The notes: generated by a model from the letters alone, not told the origin. 24,231 nt of DNA from an uncultured Hungatella sp. (GCA_910585645.1 CAJUFP010000077.1:1-24231), one strand, 5' to 3'; counted from the first letter of the stretch, positions 7,662 through 15,130 are shown. Translations and numbers: made by a program.

Positions 7662-8324
7662 ATGAATAACAGGATATTTACTCGTGAAGAGGAGGATGTG
7701 CTGGGGGATATAGGAATTACATACACTGTTCAGCCAGGGCATCTGGTCTATATGAAGGGCGATCCGGCAGACCGGGTCTACTATATCAAGAAGGGCCGCG
7801 TGAGGATTTTTGAAAATCTGTATTCCGGCCGGGAGATGACCCTGGATGTGGTGGAATCTGGCAGGATCTTCGGGGAGTCGGCTTTTGTGCCCGGGAATAC
7901 GCGGCCTGCCTGCGTGGAGGCGGTGAACAGAGTCACCCTGATCTCTTTTAAAATGGCGGATGTGCTTCCCTATTTTCGCTCCAGAGCCGAATTTGCCCTT
8001 CATTTTCTCCAGCTTTGTTCTAACACCATGGATCATCTGACGGCCCGGATGGAGGAGCAGTGTTTGCTGGACCGGTTTGGCAAAGTAGCCAGCTATCTTT
8101 TGGATGTGACGGAAAAGAACCCTGAAGACAGGGGAATCGAAGGCGGCGCGGTTCCCTATACCCATGAAGACCTGTCGGTGAGCCTTGGGCTTAACAGGTC
8201 TACGGTGACCATGGTATTAAAAGAATTTGAGCAGATGGGATGTCTGGAACGGGGATATGGGTATTTGAAAGTGAAGGACAGAACGGCGCTTAAAACAATC
8301 GTGGAGGGGCAGAAGAAACGGTAG
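7662..8324 (+). CDS. Crp/Fnr-family transcriptional regulator
   Basis: A 220-aa Crp/Fnr regulator. The N-terminal cyclic-nucleotide-binding-type beta-barrel spans about residues 15-115 (YMKGDPADRVYYIKKGRVRIFE, then GRIFGESAF). A long dimer helix (110-145) and a winged helix-turn-helix follow, with EDLSVSLGLNRSTVTMVLKEFEQMG (169-193). No N-terminal Cys cluster for a [4Fe-4S] centre is present, so it is not an Fnr-type oxygen sensor; the ligand is unknown. AGGGAAAGGGG precedes the ATG. It is the last gene of the operon, 66 nt after the CMD gene, and is followed by a strong terminator. The palindrome at 5699-5712 is a possible self-binding site. Confidence 0.9.
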   Translation: MNNRIFTREEEDVLGDIGITYTVQPGHLVYMKGDPADRVYYIKKGRVRIFENLYSGREMTLDVVESGRIFGESAFVPGNTRPACVEAVNRVTLISFKMADVLPYFRSRAEFALHFLQLCSNTMDHLTARMEEQCLLDRFGKVASYLLDVTEKNPEDRGIEGGAVPYTHEDLSVSLGLNRSTVTMVLKEFEQMGCLERGYGYLKVKDRTALKTIVEGQKKR

Positions 8325-8347
8325 AGGAGAAAAAGAAAAAAATTTTG

Positions 8348-8380
8348 GAGATTGTTGTATATACAACAATCTCTTTTTTT
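8348..8380 (+). terminator. Intrinsic terminator of the reductase-CMD-Crp operon
   Basis: GAGATTGTTGT and ACAACAATCTC pair perfectly around ATAT (8348-8373), followed by seven T (8374-8380). Confidence 0.92.
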
Positions 8381-8541
8381 ATCTTATATATAATAAAAAC
8401 AGATGAGAACAAAAATAAAACATGCGCCTGATCGCCATAAGCGGGGATGCGGCATGGCATCTGTGAAGTTAAAACCTGACGGTTCAAGATAGGAGCAGAG
8501 GGAAGGTTTAGGGGCATCCGGGGCGCGGAATGGAGGAGAAC

Positions 8542-9381
8542 ATGAAAAGATTGGAAATGCTGCTTTACATACTTGGCGGGAATATGCTGCTGGCCTTTGC
8601 CGTGTGTGCCTTTGTGGTTCCCAACGGGTTTATGCTGGGCGGGTCCACAGGTATCGCCTTGGTGGTGCGGTCCTGGATCCCGCTGCCCATCTCCACTATC
8701 ACAGCGGTTGTCAATGTGTCGCTGTTTGTGCTGGGGTATCTGTTTTTGGGAAAGAAGTTTGCCATGACTTCCCTTATCTCCACAGTCATCTATCCGGTGA
8801 TCTTAGGGGTGTTTGAGCGTCTGCCCATGGGGACCTGGTTTTCCGGCGATACCCTTTTGTCCGCCGTGTTTGCCGGGGTTTTGATGGGCGGCGGCATCGG
8901 GCTTGTGATCCGGGCAGGCGGGTCCACCGGAGGCATGGATATCCCGCCCTGTATTTTGCAGAAATTAAAAGGGATCCCTGTGGGCAATTCCATGATGTGC
9001 TTTGATATCGTGATCCTGGGGCTGCAGATCTTAAGAGGGGGATGGGACGGCATCCTTTACGGGATCGTGGTGATCGTGCTCACCTCGGGAATGATGAACC
9101 AGACCATTCTTTCCGGAGAGAAAAAGATTGAGCTTATTATCATTTCCCCAAAATATGAGGAGATCTGCAAGGCTGTATTAAATGACCTGGACAGCGGCAT
9201 GACGTTTCTGAATATTGAGACCGGCTACCGCAATGAGTCCCAGAAAGCCATTTTCAGCGTGGTGTATGCCAAGCAGTACCCGGCGTTTCGGGATAAGGCC
9301 CTGGAGATCGATCCAAACGCCTTTATCGTGGCCGCGCCGGTGATGAATGTAAACGGGCGTGGGTATACGCTGTCCCGGTAG
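8542..9381 (+). CDS. YitT-family membrane protein (DUF161/DUF2179)
   Basis: A 279-aa member of the YitT family: five to six membrane helices (about residues 5-195) with VPNGFMLGGSTGIALV and RAGGSTGGMDIPP, then a soluble C-terminal DUF2179 domain (about 200-279; KIELIIISPKYEEI, then GMTFLNIETGY). Its function is not established, though some members are linked to transport. An ATG at 8530 (four codons earlier) is also in frame, but GGAGG at 8532-8536 would then be inside the gene; it is placed correctly for the ATG at 8542, so I prefer that start. The preceding 200 nt hold the operon terminator and no clear promoter. Confidence 0.88.
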   Translation: MKRLEMLLYILGGNMLLAFAVCAFVVPNGFMLGGSTGIALVVRSWIPLPISTITAVVNVSLFVLGYLFLGKKFAMTSLISTVIYPVILGVFERLPMGTWFSGDTLLSAVFAGVLMGGGIGLVIRAGGSTGGMDIPPCILQKLKGIPVGNSMMCFDIVILGLQILRGGWDGILYGIVVIVLTSGMMNQTILSGEKKIELIIISPKYEEICKAVLNDLDSGMTFLNIETGYRNESQKAIFSVVYAKQYPAFRDKALEIDPNAFIVAAPVMNVNGRGYTLSR

Positions 9382-9407
9382 GATCCGGGGCCTGTTTTAC
9401 GGCAGGA

Positions 9408-10382
9408 CTACAGATAGGTCAGGTTCATGACGATCCCCTGTGGATAGTCGCCGTATTTTTCGCCGAACAGGTTGATCCCGCCTACATGTTCCGCGTCTTC
9501 TTTTACCTGTATTTTCAGGGAGATGTAGGGAAGGGTTTCTATGTTTAGGTCTTTGAGATCAACCGCCGGATTGGCCAGGGCGCCGTCCAGATAACCGCCT
9601 TTTTCCCGGACGGAGAATGTTTTCAGGAACCCGTACTGGGTGTTGCTGTTGGGCCAGGCGGACGGGGTCAGTTTTCCCCTTCTGGAGCCGAAATCTCCCG
9701 GGGAGTGGAAGGTACACACCTCCACCTGATTGATGGATACCGTAATGTCAGAGGGCCAGTTTTCCAGAAATCCCGGCGCCTCGGAGCAGATCTCCATGGA
9801 AAAGGAGATCTCCCCCAGGGGAAGCAAAGGATTGTGGATGTTGGGGAAACGGTATTCCAGGTAACCTTTGGTAAACCAGATCAGCTGGGCCCTAACTCTG
9901 GCCGGGGTGTAAAAGGACTGGATGGTGTCATAGGCGTCTATGGGGCCGTTTTCGTCAGCAAGCCCGCAGGTGGGATGGATGCCGCAGTCCCAGTAGTTTC
10001 CGATGGGCATATCCAGGGAGATGGTCTTGCTGGCGGAGTCTATGTCAGCGTCAAAGGTTTCCAGATGAAAGGACTGCATGCTGCACAGGCACACCCGCAT
10101 GGACCCGTGAAATCCGGGCTGGCTCTCGGTGATGACCAACTGGGCCGCCTCCAGAGTCTTGATGTGCAGAGCGGCGGAGGAGAGAGGAATGTTTAAAATA
10201 GAGGCGATCTCCTGGAGAGAGCGGGGGGTGGTCTTTAACATATCAAGGATTTCCAGACGTACAGGGGAGGAGAGCGCCTTCCCTATTTTTGTTATCTTCT
10301 CTCTGTGGGAGGGATTGCTTAGATGGAGGCGGATGTTCCGCTCACCGATGATCTGTATGGTGCGTTTTTCTTTTCCGGCCAT
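9408..10382 (-). CDS. ArsR-type HTH regulator with large C-terminal sensor-like domain
   Basis: A 324-aa protein. Residues about 28-90 form an ArsR-like winged helix-turn-helix (ITKIGKALSSPVRLEILDML, then SLQEIASILNIPLSSAALHIKTLEAAQLV). ArsR proteins are usually about 100 aa. Here some 230 further residues follow, rich in predicted beta-strands (FLENWPSDITVSINQVEVC, LPYISLKIQV), which I do not recognise; they may be a jelly-roll-like ligand domain. AAGGAG sits 5 nt before this ATG; an in-frame upstream start at 10487 would put repeat DNA into the protein. The gene is convergent with yitT, with only 26 nt between stops. Its target may be itself or distant genes. Confidence 0.8.
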   Translation of the reverse strand: MAGKEKRTIQIIGERNIRLHLSNPSHREKITKIGKALSSPVRLEILDMLKTTPRSLQEIASILNIPLSSAALHIKTLEAAQLVITESQPGFHGSMRVCLCSMQSFHLETFDADIDSASKTISLDMPIGNYWDCGIHPTCGLADENGPIDAYDTIQSFYTPARVRAQLIWFTKGYLEYRFPNIHNPLLPLGEISFSMEICSEAPGFLENWPSDITVSINQVEVCTFHSPGDFGSRRGKLTPSAWPNSNTQYGFLKTFSVREKGGYLDGALANPAVDLKDLNIETLPYISLKIQVKEDAEHVGGINLFGEKYGDYPQGIVMNLTYL

Positions 10383-10415
10383 GGAGGCTCCTTTCCTGCA
10401 TAAGATGTGTAGGGC

Positions 10416-10613
10416 TTTCGCGAGACTCAAAAACCTGGCGAATGGTAACCGTTCAGATGACTCTTGAACTGTTACGCATCCGGCCAATTAGAATCGCCTT
10501 TGGCGATGGGCCGGATGCCTGCTACCATTACGCTTTCGCACGGTCAGCGCGGTAAACGCGCAGACCTATCTGAACTGTTACGGCGAATGTTCAGACAGCT
10601 AAATTTTCGCGAG
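10416..10613. repeat. Structured intergenic repeat element
   Basis: This fills most of the 442-nt gene-free gap between the ArsR-type gene and the Sel1 gene. It is bounded by direct repeats TTTCGCGAG (10416-10424, 10605-10613). Inside are an inverted pair GTTCAGAT (10451-10458) and ATCTGAAC (10568-10575), and GAACTGTTACG twice (10466-10476, 10572-10582). A nested hairpin has outer stem GCATCCGGCC/GGCCGGATGC (10476-10485/10509-10518) and inner stem ATCGCC/GGCGAT (10493-10498/10502-10507). A further hairpin is GCGCG-GTAAA-CGCGC (10547-10561). No T-runs follow. It shares a near-identical 12-mer with the repeat at 5429-5686. Confidence 0.65.
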
Positions 10614-10696
10614 GGTCTTTATCGCAAGGGTATCATTGCGTTTATCATACGCTTTGTTACATAGAAAGTAAAGTAAAAGATTTCTTGCGGAAATAA

Positions 10697-10725
10697 TTGT
10701 GCTGGGGGCTGATTTCGGCTATAAT
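10697..10725 (+). promoter_or_regulatory. Promoter of the Sel1-guaA operon
   Basis: TTGTGC (10697-10702), a 17-nt spacer and a perfect TATAAT (10720-10725) lie 100 nt before the Sel1-repeat gene, which is followed directly by the GMP synthase gene. Confidence 0.65.
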
Positions 10726-10824
10726 GGTTGTGGACAGATTGGTACGCGGCGTATGCGGCGGCAGGAAATGGCCGGTGTATGGGCCGGCAGTTTGGTCATA
10801 AAAGCGAATATAAGGAGAAACGAT

Positions 10825-12063
10825 ATGGGGAAGTTTTTCAGTGATGTGGTGGAGCAGGCGCTTAAGGATATCTATTATGATGTGACCACGGGGCGGGGGC
10901 AGGAGAGCTTCCGGCGCCTGGAGCAGGCTTCGGCGGCAGGGGACGGGGACGCCTCCTGTATTTTGGCCAGGTGCCTGTGCGGATATCAGTATACATGGGA
11001 GGGACACGGATTCCCGGAGGATGACGACAGAGCCATTGCTCTTTACCACAAGTCGGTGGAGCAGGGAAGCGCCATCGGCGTGCTGGTGGCCTTAAGAACC
11101 GGGGAATTGACGCCCCAGGATCAGGCAAAGATGCCGTTTTCCAGCCTGCAGGAGGCCTTTGACGTGGTCCTTAGGAAGGCGGAGATGGGGGACGCGTTCT
11201 GCCAGTACACGGTGGGGAACGCCTATTTCTGGTGGGACTTTTTGGAGATTCAGGGAAAAGGAAGGGAGTCATTTGCCAATCCTCAGGCGTTTAAAGCGTA
11301 TTTAAGGGAAAATATCTCCAAGTGCGAGGACTGGTTCTGGAAGGCGTTTAGAGGCGGCATGTACCACGCGGGCAATAATCTGTGCCGGTATTATGAGAAG
11401 GGGGACGAGGATATTATCGCGCCCCAGCCTGAGAAAGCCCAGGGGATCTGGCGCATGGGGGCGGAGCTTGGCTATCCGGTTCACCAGTACATTTACGCCA
11501 AAGATCTGGACAAGGCGGGGAATAAAGCGGAAGCTTTGCGGTGGCATGAGAAGGCGGCCGCAGGCGGGGAGAAAGACAGCTGGTTTTACGTGGGGCTGGC
11601 CTATGAGGAGGGAAAGATCGTTCCCAAGGATTCCGGCCGCGCGGCACAGTGCTATGAGAAGGGGATGAAGCCCACCGGGAGTATCGGGTGCTACAACCGG
11701 CTTGGGGCGCTGTATTTTAAAGGCGAAGGCGTTCCCCAGGATTATGAGAGAGGCGTAAAGCTGATTATGAGGGCTTATGAGGAGGAGAATAACTGGGGGT
11801 GCGTTTATCTGGGCAAGGCGTATCTGTATGGGCTGGGAGTAAAGCAGGATTACCAAAAGGCCAGAGAATTTTTGGAGAAAGTGACCTGGAGCAATGAGGA
11901 GGCGTTCTATCTGCGGGGAGTGATCTATGCCCAGGGCCTGGGAGTTCCGGCGGATATTAAGAAGGGGGTGGAGTTCCTCCAGAAAGCGGGAAACCGGGCC
12001 GACGCCAAGGAGGAGCTTGGAAAGTACAAAAAGACGCTGTTTGGGAAATGGGTCCGCAGGTGA
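10825..12063 (+). CDS. Sel1-repeat (TPR-like) protein
   Basis: A 412-aa soluble protein built from Sel1-like repeats, alpha-helical pairs that scaffold protein contacts. Clear units are in the C-terminal half: SWFYVGLAYEEGKIVPKDSGRAAQCYEKG, CYNRLGALYFKGEGVPQDYERGVKLI, VYLGKAYLYGLGVKQDYQKAREFLEK and FYLRGVIYAQGLGVPADIKKGVEFLQKAG; weaker units lie earlier. There is no signal peptide or membrane helix. TAAGGAG is spaced 7 nt before this ATG; the open frame reaches back to 10699 but overlaps the promoter. The GMP synthase gene starts 38 nt downstream with no terminator between, so they are probably co-transcribed. The partner protein is unknown; a direct tie to GMP synthase is only a guess. Confidence 0.85.
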   Translation: MGKFFSDVVEQALKDIYYDVTTGRGQESFRRLEQASAAGDGDASCILARCLCGYQYTWEGHGFPEDDDRAIALYHKSVEQGSAIGVLVALRTGELTPQDQAKMPFSSLQEAFDVVLRKAEMGDAFCQYTVGNAYFWWDFLEIQGKGRESFANPQAFKAYLRENISKCEDWFWKAFRGGMYHAGNNLCRYYEKGDEDIIAPQPEKAQGIWRMGAELGYPVHQYIYAKDLDKAGNKAEALRWHEKAAAGGEKDSWFYVGLAYEEGKIVPKDSGRAAQCYEKGMKPTGSIGCYNRLGALYFKGEGVPQDYERGVKLIMRAYEEENNWGCVYLGKAYLYGLGVKQDYQKAREFLEKVTWSNEEAFYLRGVIYAQGLGVPADIKKGVEFLQKAGNRADAKEELGKYKKTLFGKWVRR

Positions 12064-12101
12064 TGGATGAAAATTTATTACATAAAAAGGAGAAGATCAG
12101 C

Positions 12102-13394
12102 ATGAAGCAGGATATGATCGTGATTCTGGATCTGGGAAGTACGAAGAATACGGATATTGCCCGTCAGATCCGCGATATGGGGGTGTACAGCGAGATTCAT
12201 CCCCACGATATTACGCCCGGGCAGTTAAAAGGCCTGGAGAATGTGAAGGGGATCGTGTTAAACGGCGGGGAGAACCGGGTGGTGGACGGCGTGCCGGTGG
12301 ATATTGACCCGGCTATCTATGAGTGCGGGTATCCCCTGCTTGCCATTGACCATCCCACGGCAAAATGCGAGAGGAATTTAAAGGAGCTTCCGGATGAGGC
12401 TGCTCTTAAGGAGTTTGTGTTTGACGTGTGCCGGGCTTCGGCCAACTGGAATATGAAGAATTTTATAGCGGACCAGGTGGAGCTTATCCGTAGGCAGGTG
12501 GGAGAGCGGAAGGTGCTTCTTGCCCTGTCCGGCGGCGTGGATTCTTCGGTGGTTGCGGCGATGCTGATCAAGGCCATCGGAAAACAGCTGGTGTGCGTTC
12601 ATGTGAACCACGGGCTCATGAGAAAGAACGAGTCGGAGAGCGTCATTGAGGTGTTTAAGAACCAGCTTCACGCCAACTTGATCTATGTGGACGCCACGGA
12701 CCGGTTTTTGGGGAAGCTGGAGGGCGTGGCGGACCCGGAGAAAAAGAGAAAGATCATCGGCGGGGAGTTTATCAGGGTGTTTGAGGAGGAGGCCAGAAAG
12801 CTGGAGGGCATCGACTTTTTGGGTCAGGGAACCATTTACCCGGATATTATCGAAAGCGGGACAAAGACGGCCAAAATGGTGAAGTCCCATCACAATGTAG
12901 GTGGTCTTCCAAAGGATCTGAGGTTTGAACTGGTGGAGCCGTTAAAGCAGCTGTTTAAGGACGAGGTGCGGGCCTGCGGCGTGGAGCTGGGGCTGCCGGA
13001 GTCTATGGTGTACCGTCAGCCATTCCCGGGGCCGGGGCTGGGCGTGAGATGCTTAGGGGCCATTACCAGGGACAGGCTGGAGGCTGTGCGGGAGTCGGAC
13101 GCGATTTTGAGGGAAGAGTTCGCGAAGGCCGGGCTTGATAAGAAGGTGTGGCAGTATTTTACGGTGGTGCCGGACTTTAAGTCCGTGGGAGTGAAGAACA
13201 ATGCCAGATGTTTTGATTATATGGTGATCATTCGGGCTATTAATACGGTGGATGCTATGAGCGCCAGCGTTGAGAGGGTGGACTGGGATGTGCTGCAGAG
13301 GATTACGGACAGGATTCTTGATGAGGTGGGGAATGTGAATCGGGTGTGTTTTGATATGAGTCCGAAACCGCCGGCGACGATAGAATTTGAGTAA
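12102..13394 (+). CDS. guaA: GMP synthase with eroded glutaminase domain
   Basis: GMP synthase converts XMP, ATP and ammonia (normally from glutamine) to GMP. This protein is 430 aa; standard GuaA is about 510-525. The ATP-pyrophosphatase domain is intact: PP-loop SGGVDSS (143-149), GIDFLGQGTIYPDIIESG and SHHNVGGLP (263-270). The C-terminal dimerization domain also ends normally (RQPFPGPGLGVR, then SKPPATIE-type PKPPATIEFE). The N-terminal class I glutaminase domain is cut to about 105 residues. It begins normally (IVILDLGSTKNTDIARQIRDMGVYSEIHPHDIT) and keeps VLNGG, but the nucleophile segment GICYG reads LLAIDHP (79-85). Roughly 85 residues holding the catalytic His and Glu are missing before EFVFDVC. 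AAAGGAG before the ATG sets the start. I infer use of free ammonia or a separate glutaminase. Confidence 0.93.
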   Translation: MKQDMIVILDLGSTKNTDIARQIRDMGVYSEIHPHDITPGQLKGLENVKGIVLNGGENRVVDGVPVDIDPAIYECGYPLLAIDHPTAKCERNLKELPDEAALKEFVFDVCRASANWNMKNFIADQVELIRRQVGERKVLLALSGGVDSSVVAAMLIKAIGKQLVCVHVNHGLMRKNESESVIEVFKNQLHANLIYVDATDRFLGKLEGVADPEKKRKIIGGEFIRVFEEEARKLEGIDFLGQGTIYPDIIESGTKTAKMVKSHHNVGGLPKDLRFELVEPLKQLFKDEVRACGVELGLPESMVYRQPFPGPGLGVRCLGAITRDRLEAVRESDAILREEFAKAGLDKKVWQYFTVVPDFKSVGVKNNARCFDYMVIIRAINTVDAMSASVERVDWDVLQRITDRILDEVGNVNRVCFDMSPKPPATIEFE

Positions 13395-13403
13395 AAAAGT
13401 GAA

Positions 13404-13442
13404 CCTGGAAATCTGGCATTTATGTGGGTTTCCAGGCTTTTT
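13404..13442 (+). terminator. Intrinsic terminator after guaA
   Basis: CCTGGAAA (13404-13411) pairs with TTTCCAGG (13429-13436), followed by five T (13438-13442), just after the guaA stop. Confidence 0.85.
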
Positions 13443-13558
13443 GAGAATGGGATGAGTGCAGTTTGGGTAGACGTTAGATAATTTTAGGCAAGCAAATTTG
13501 TTTAGACGCAACGATTTGGTAACATTTGGGGTATCACTTGTTAAAACTGGCACTTGCT

Positions 13559-13630
13559 ATCCGCGCCCTCTGCACGTCTGCGAAGCCAGACGTAGGCACC
13601 ACTACGCCGTCGCTTTGCAGACGCGCGGAT
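13559..13630. repeat. Structured palindromic element downstream of guaA
   Basis: In the 339-nt gene-free stretch between guaA and the small membrane protein gene. An outer stem ATCCGCGC (13559-13566)/GCGCGGAT (13623-13630) encloses two alternative folds. One has ACGTCTG/CAGACGT (13574-13580/13587-13593) or CGTAG/CTACG (13591-13595/13602-13606). The other pairs CGTCTGCGAAG (13575-13585) with CTTTGCAGACG (13613-13623). The folds exclude each other. No T-run follows. The rest of the gap (13443-13558, 13631-13733) shows no gene or clear motif. Confidence 0.6.
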
Positions 13631-13733
13631 GACACTGAGATCAAGCGATTTATTTACCGAAATCAGATCAATACTGTACCAGAAAATATTGAAGCCAACA
13701 TGGGTTCAAACATCAGTAACTACATGGCAAAGC

Positions 13734-14036
13734 TTACCGTTCCCCCTCATCCCCACTGCCGTCTTCCACCAAAACAGGAGTAATAAACTCCGGTTTTTCC
13801 GCGGTCTGGACAACGTCCTGCTTCCCTTTGCTCTTCTCCATGGCGCCGGCTGCCGCTTTTCTCACCTGGATACGCACCAGGGTCTGGATGACCTTGACTG
13901 CCAGAAGGATGATGACCACAGGGAGAACGCAGGTCAGGAAGAACTTTGCTTTCAGACAAAACGCTTTTCGTTTCATCTGTTTTTTCTTTTTGGCCAGCTC
14001 CCGGCGCTTTTGATCGATCAATGACTGCAGCTTCAT
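13734..14036 (-). CDS. Small single-helix membrane protein, unknown function
   Basis: A 100-aa protein with a Lys/Arg-rich N-terminal region (LIDQKRRELAKKKKQMKRKAF), one hydrophobic helix (about residues 35-52, FFLTCVLPVVIILLAVKVI) and a polar, acidic tail. It has no signal-peptidase site; the charge pattern predicts the N-terminus inside. AAGGGAG is spaced 7 nt from the ATG at 14036; a TTG two codons earlier is less likely. It lies 135 nt downstream of the DUF4364-type gene on the same strand and may be co-transcribed. I do not recognise a family. Confidence 0.65.
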   Translation of the reverse strand: MKLQSLIDQKRRELAKKKKQMKRKAFCLKAKFFLTCVLPVVIILLAVKVIQTLVRIQVRKAAAGAMEKSKGKQDVVQTAEKPEFITPVLVEDGSGDEGER

Positions 14037-14171
14037 AGACAAACTCCCTTCTTCTTATCCTGTCTTTTCATATATTTGTTCATTCGCTTTTTCACAGGGC
14101 GTCAGCTGTCGGGCTCATCCGCCGTCATTCAGGCGCTAAATCAAGCTCCCTAGTGCAACAATGTACTAGAC

Positions 14172-14696
14172 TTACTCTGACCCCATCAATGTTCTCACGA
14201 TAAAAGAGTAGATCTCAGGGCTTTTCTCCTTCCACTGGTTGCACATAGCTTCGGCCTGCTTCTTGTCCGGAACGGACAGGCTCAGATCCAGAATGGTAGT
14301 CTTACCCTCCCGAAGCTCACAGTGGACGATATAGTCCTGGTTGGTGGACTTGTAGAAATCCGTGATGACACCGGCCTCGTCCCGCATGCGGAAACGGTTT
14401 TCCTTCAGATAGCGGTTCATGTCGTCGATAATAGCCGGAGGGATATTCTTTCCAAAAAAATCCAGGGTGTCCTCCCCCTCCCGGGTGATCTCGTAGCGGG
14501 TGGTGCTGTGGCTGGAGTGAACGCTTATGAGGCCGGACTCGGCCAGCTCGTTTAAGGCCTGCTGGAGAGTAAAGTAGGTGGCGTATTCATGTACAAGAAA
14601 AAAATCCGTCAACTGCGAATTGGCCAGCGGAAAATTCACCTGCTTTAACATATAGAGATTCATCAGCTTGTACAATGTCATAGGGTCTGATAACAT
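14172..14696 (-). CDS. DUF4364-type winged-helix protein
   Basis: A 174-aa protein resembling the DUF4364 family of Lachnospiraceae and other Clostridia. The N-terminal part (about 1-75) reads as a PadR/winged-helix-like DNA-binding domain: TLYKLMNLYMLKQVNFPLANSQLTDFF, YFTLQQALNELAESGLI and TRYEITREGEDTLDFF. The C-terminal part (about 85-174) is an alpha/beta domain with YIVHCELREGKTTILDLSLSVP. It may be a transcription factor, but its role is not known. AGGAG at the right distance supports the ATG at 14696; a GTG three codons upstream overlaps the ribosome site. It lies downstream of the two tRNA genes on the same strand. Confidence 0.85.
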   Translation of the reverse strand: MLSDPMTLYKLMNLYMLKQVNFPLANSQLTDFFLVHEYATYFTLQQALNELAESGLISVHSSHSTTRYEITREGEDTLDFFGKNIPPAIIDDMNRYLKENRFRMRDEAGVITDFYKSTNQDYIVHCELREGKTTILDLSLSVPDKKQAEAMCNQWKEKSPEIYSFIVRTLMGSE

Positions 14697-14861
14697 CGCA
14701 AACACTCCTATCAGGCGTCAGACTCTCTGCGCGGCGCGGGGAATACGCAGGATACCAGGTGGCCTGGTAAGCAGGGGTTGCGTCCATGTCCGTGTTGAAC
14801 ACAAACCGGCTTTTCCGCGTCCCGGGGCGAAGAGCAAAGAGGGACATGCATAGATACAACA

Positions 14862-14904
14862 GGGGCCGTCACACCTCAAATAAAATCACAGGTGTGACAG
14901 CCCC
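14862..14904 (-). terminator. Long hairpin after tRNA-Val, possible terminator
   Basis: GGGGCCGTCACACCT (14862-14876) and AGGTGTGACAGCCCC (14890-14904) form a 15-bp stem with one mismatch and a 13-nt loop. In the direction of tRNA transcription the sequence after it is only mildly T-rich (TGTTGTATC), so it could be a weak terminator or a processing signal. It separates the tRNAs from the DUF4364-type gene. Confidence 0.5.
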
Positions 14905-14922
14905 CTGCACCGCAATAAAAAA

Positions 14923-14996
14923 TGGAAGCAATGGGGCTCGAACCCATGACCTCTCGCGTGTGAGGCGAACGCTCATCCCAGCTGAGCTATGCTTCC
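14923..14996 (-). tRNA. tRNA-Val (anticodon CAC)
   Basis: A complete 74-nt cloverleaf on the minus strand: acceptor GGAAGCA/TGCTTCC with discriminator A73, D arm GCTC/GAGC, anticodon stem TTCGC/GCGAG with loop CTCACAC (anticodon CAC, reads GUG), and T arm ATGGG/CCCAT with TTCGAGC. The 3' CCA is not encoded; the minus strand continues with TTTTTTATTG. It is probably co-transcribed with tRNA-Ala upstream. It is the exact partner predicted for the T-box specifier GUG at 23923-23925. Confidence 0.96.
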
Positions 14997-15079
14997 ATAA
15001 GTAAAACCAAAGCTTTCTTCATCCCAGCCAGCCGCCGGAGACTCCCGAAGGCCTTAGATGAAGTGGAGCAGATATGTGT

Positions 15080-15127
15080 CTTGTGATAACCGGGTCGTCC
15101 GCTTTCACCGGGTCGGGTTATCACAAG
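15080..15127. other. 12-bp hairpin between the two tRNA genes
   Basis: CTTGTGATAACC (15080-15091) and GGTTATCACAAG (15116-15127) pair perfectly around a 24-nt loop containing CGGGTCG twice. It starts 3 nt after the tRNA-Ala 3' end in the tRNA direction. No T-run follows, so processing or partial attenuation fits better than termination. Confidence 0.6.
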
Positions 15128-15130
15128 TCA

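Noticed and set aside
6891..8165. A 424-codon open frame on the minus strand.
   Set aside because: It lies antisense to the CMD and Crp/Fnr genes, with no ribosome site or recognisable domain.
13559..13630. A CRISPR or attachment-site interpretation of the palindromic element.
   Set aside because: There are no regularly spaced repeats, and no integrase or cas gene nearby.
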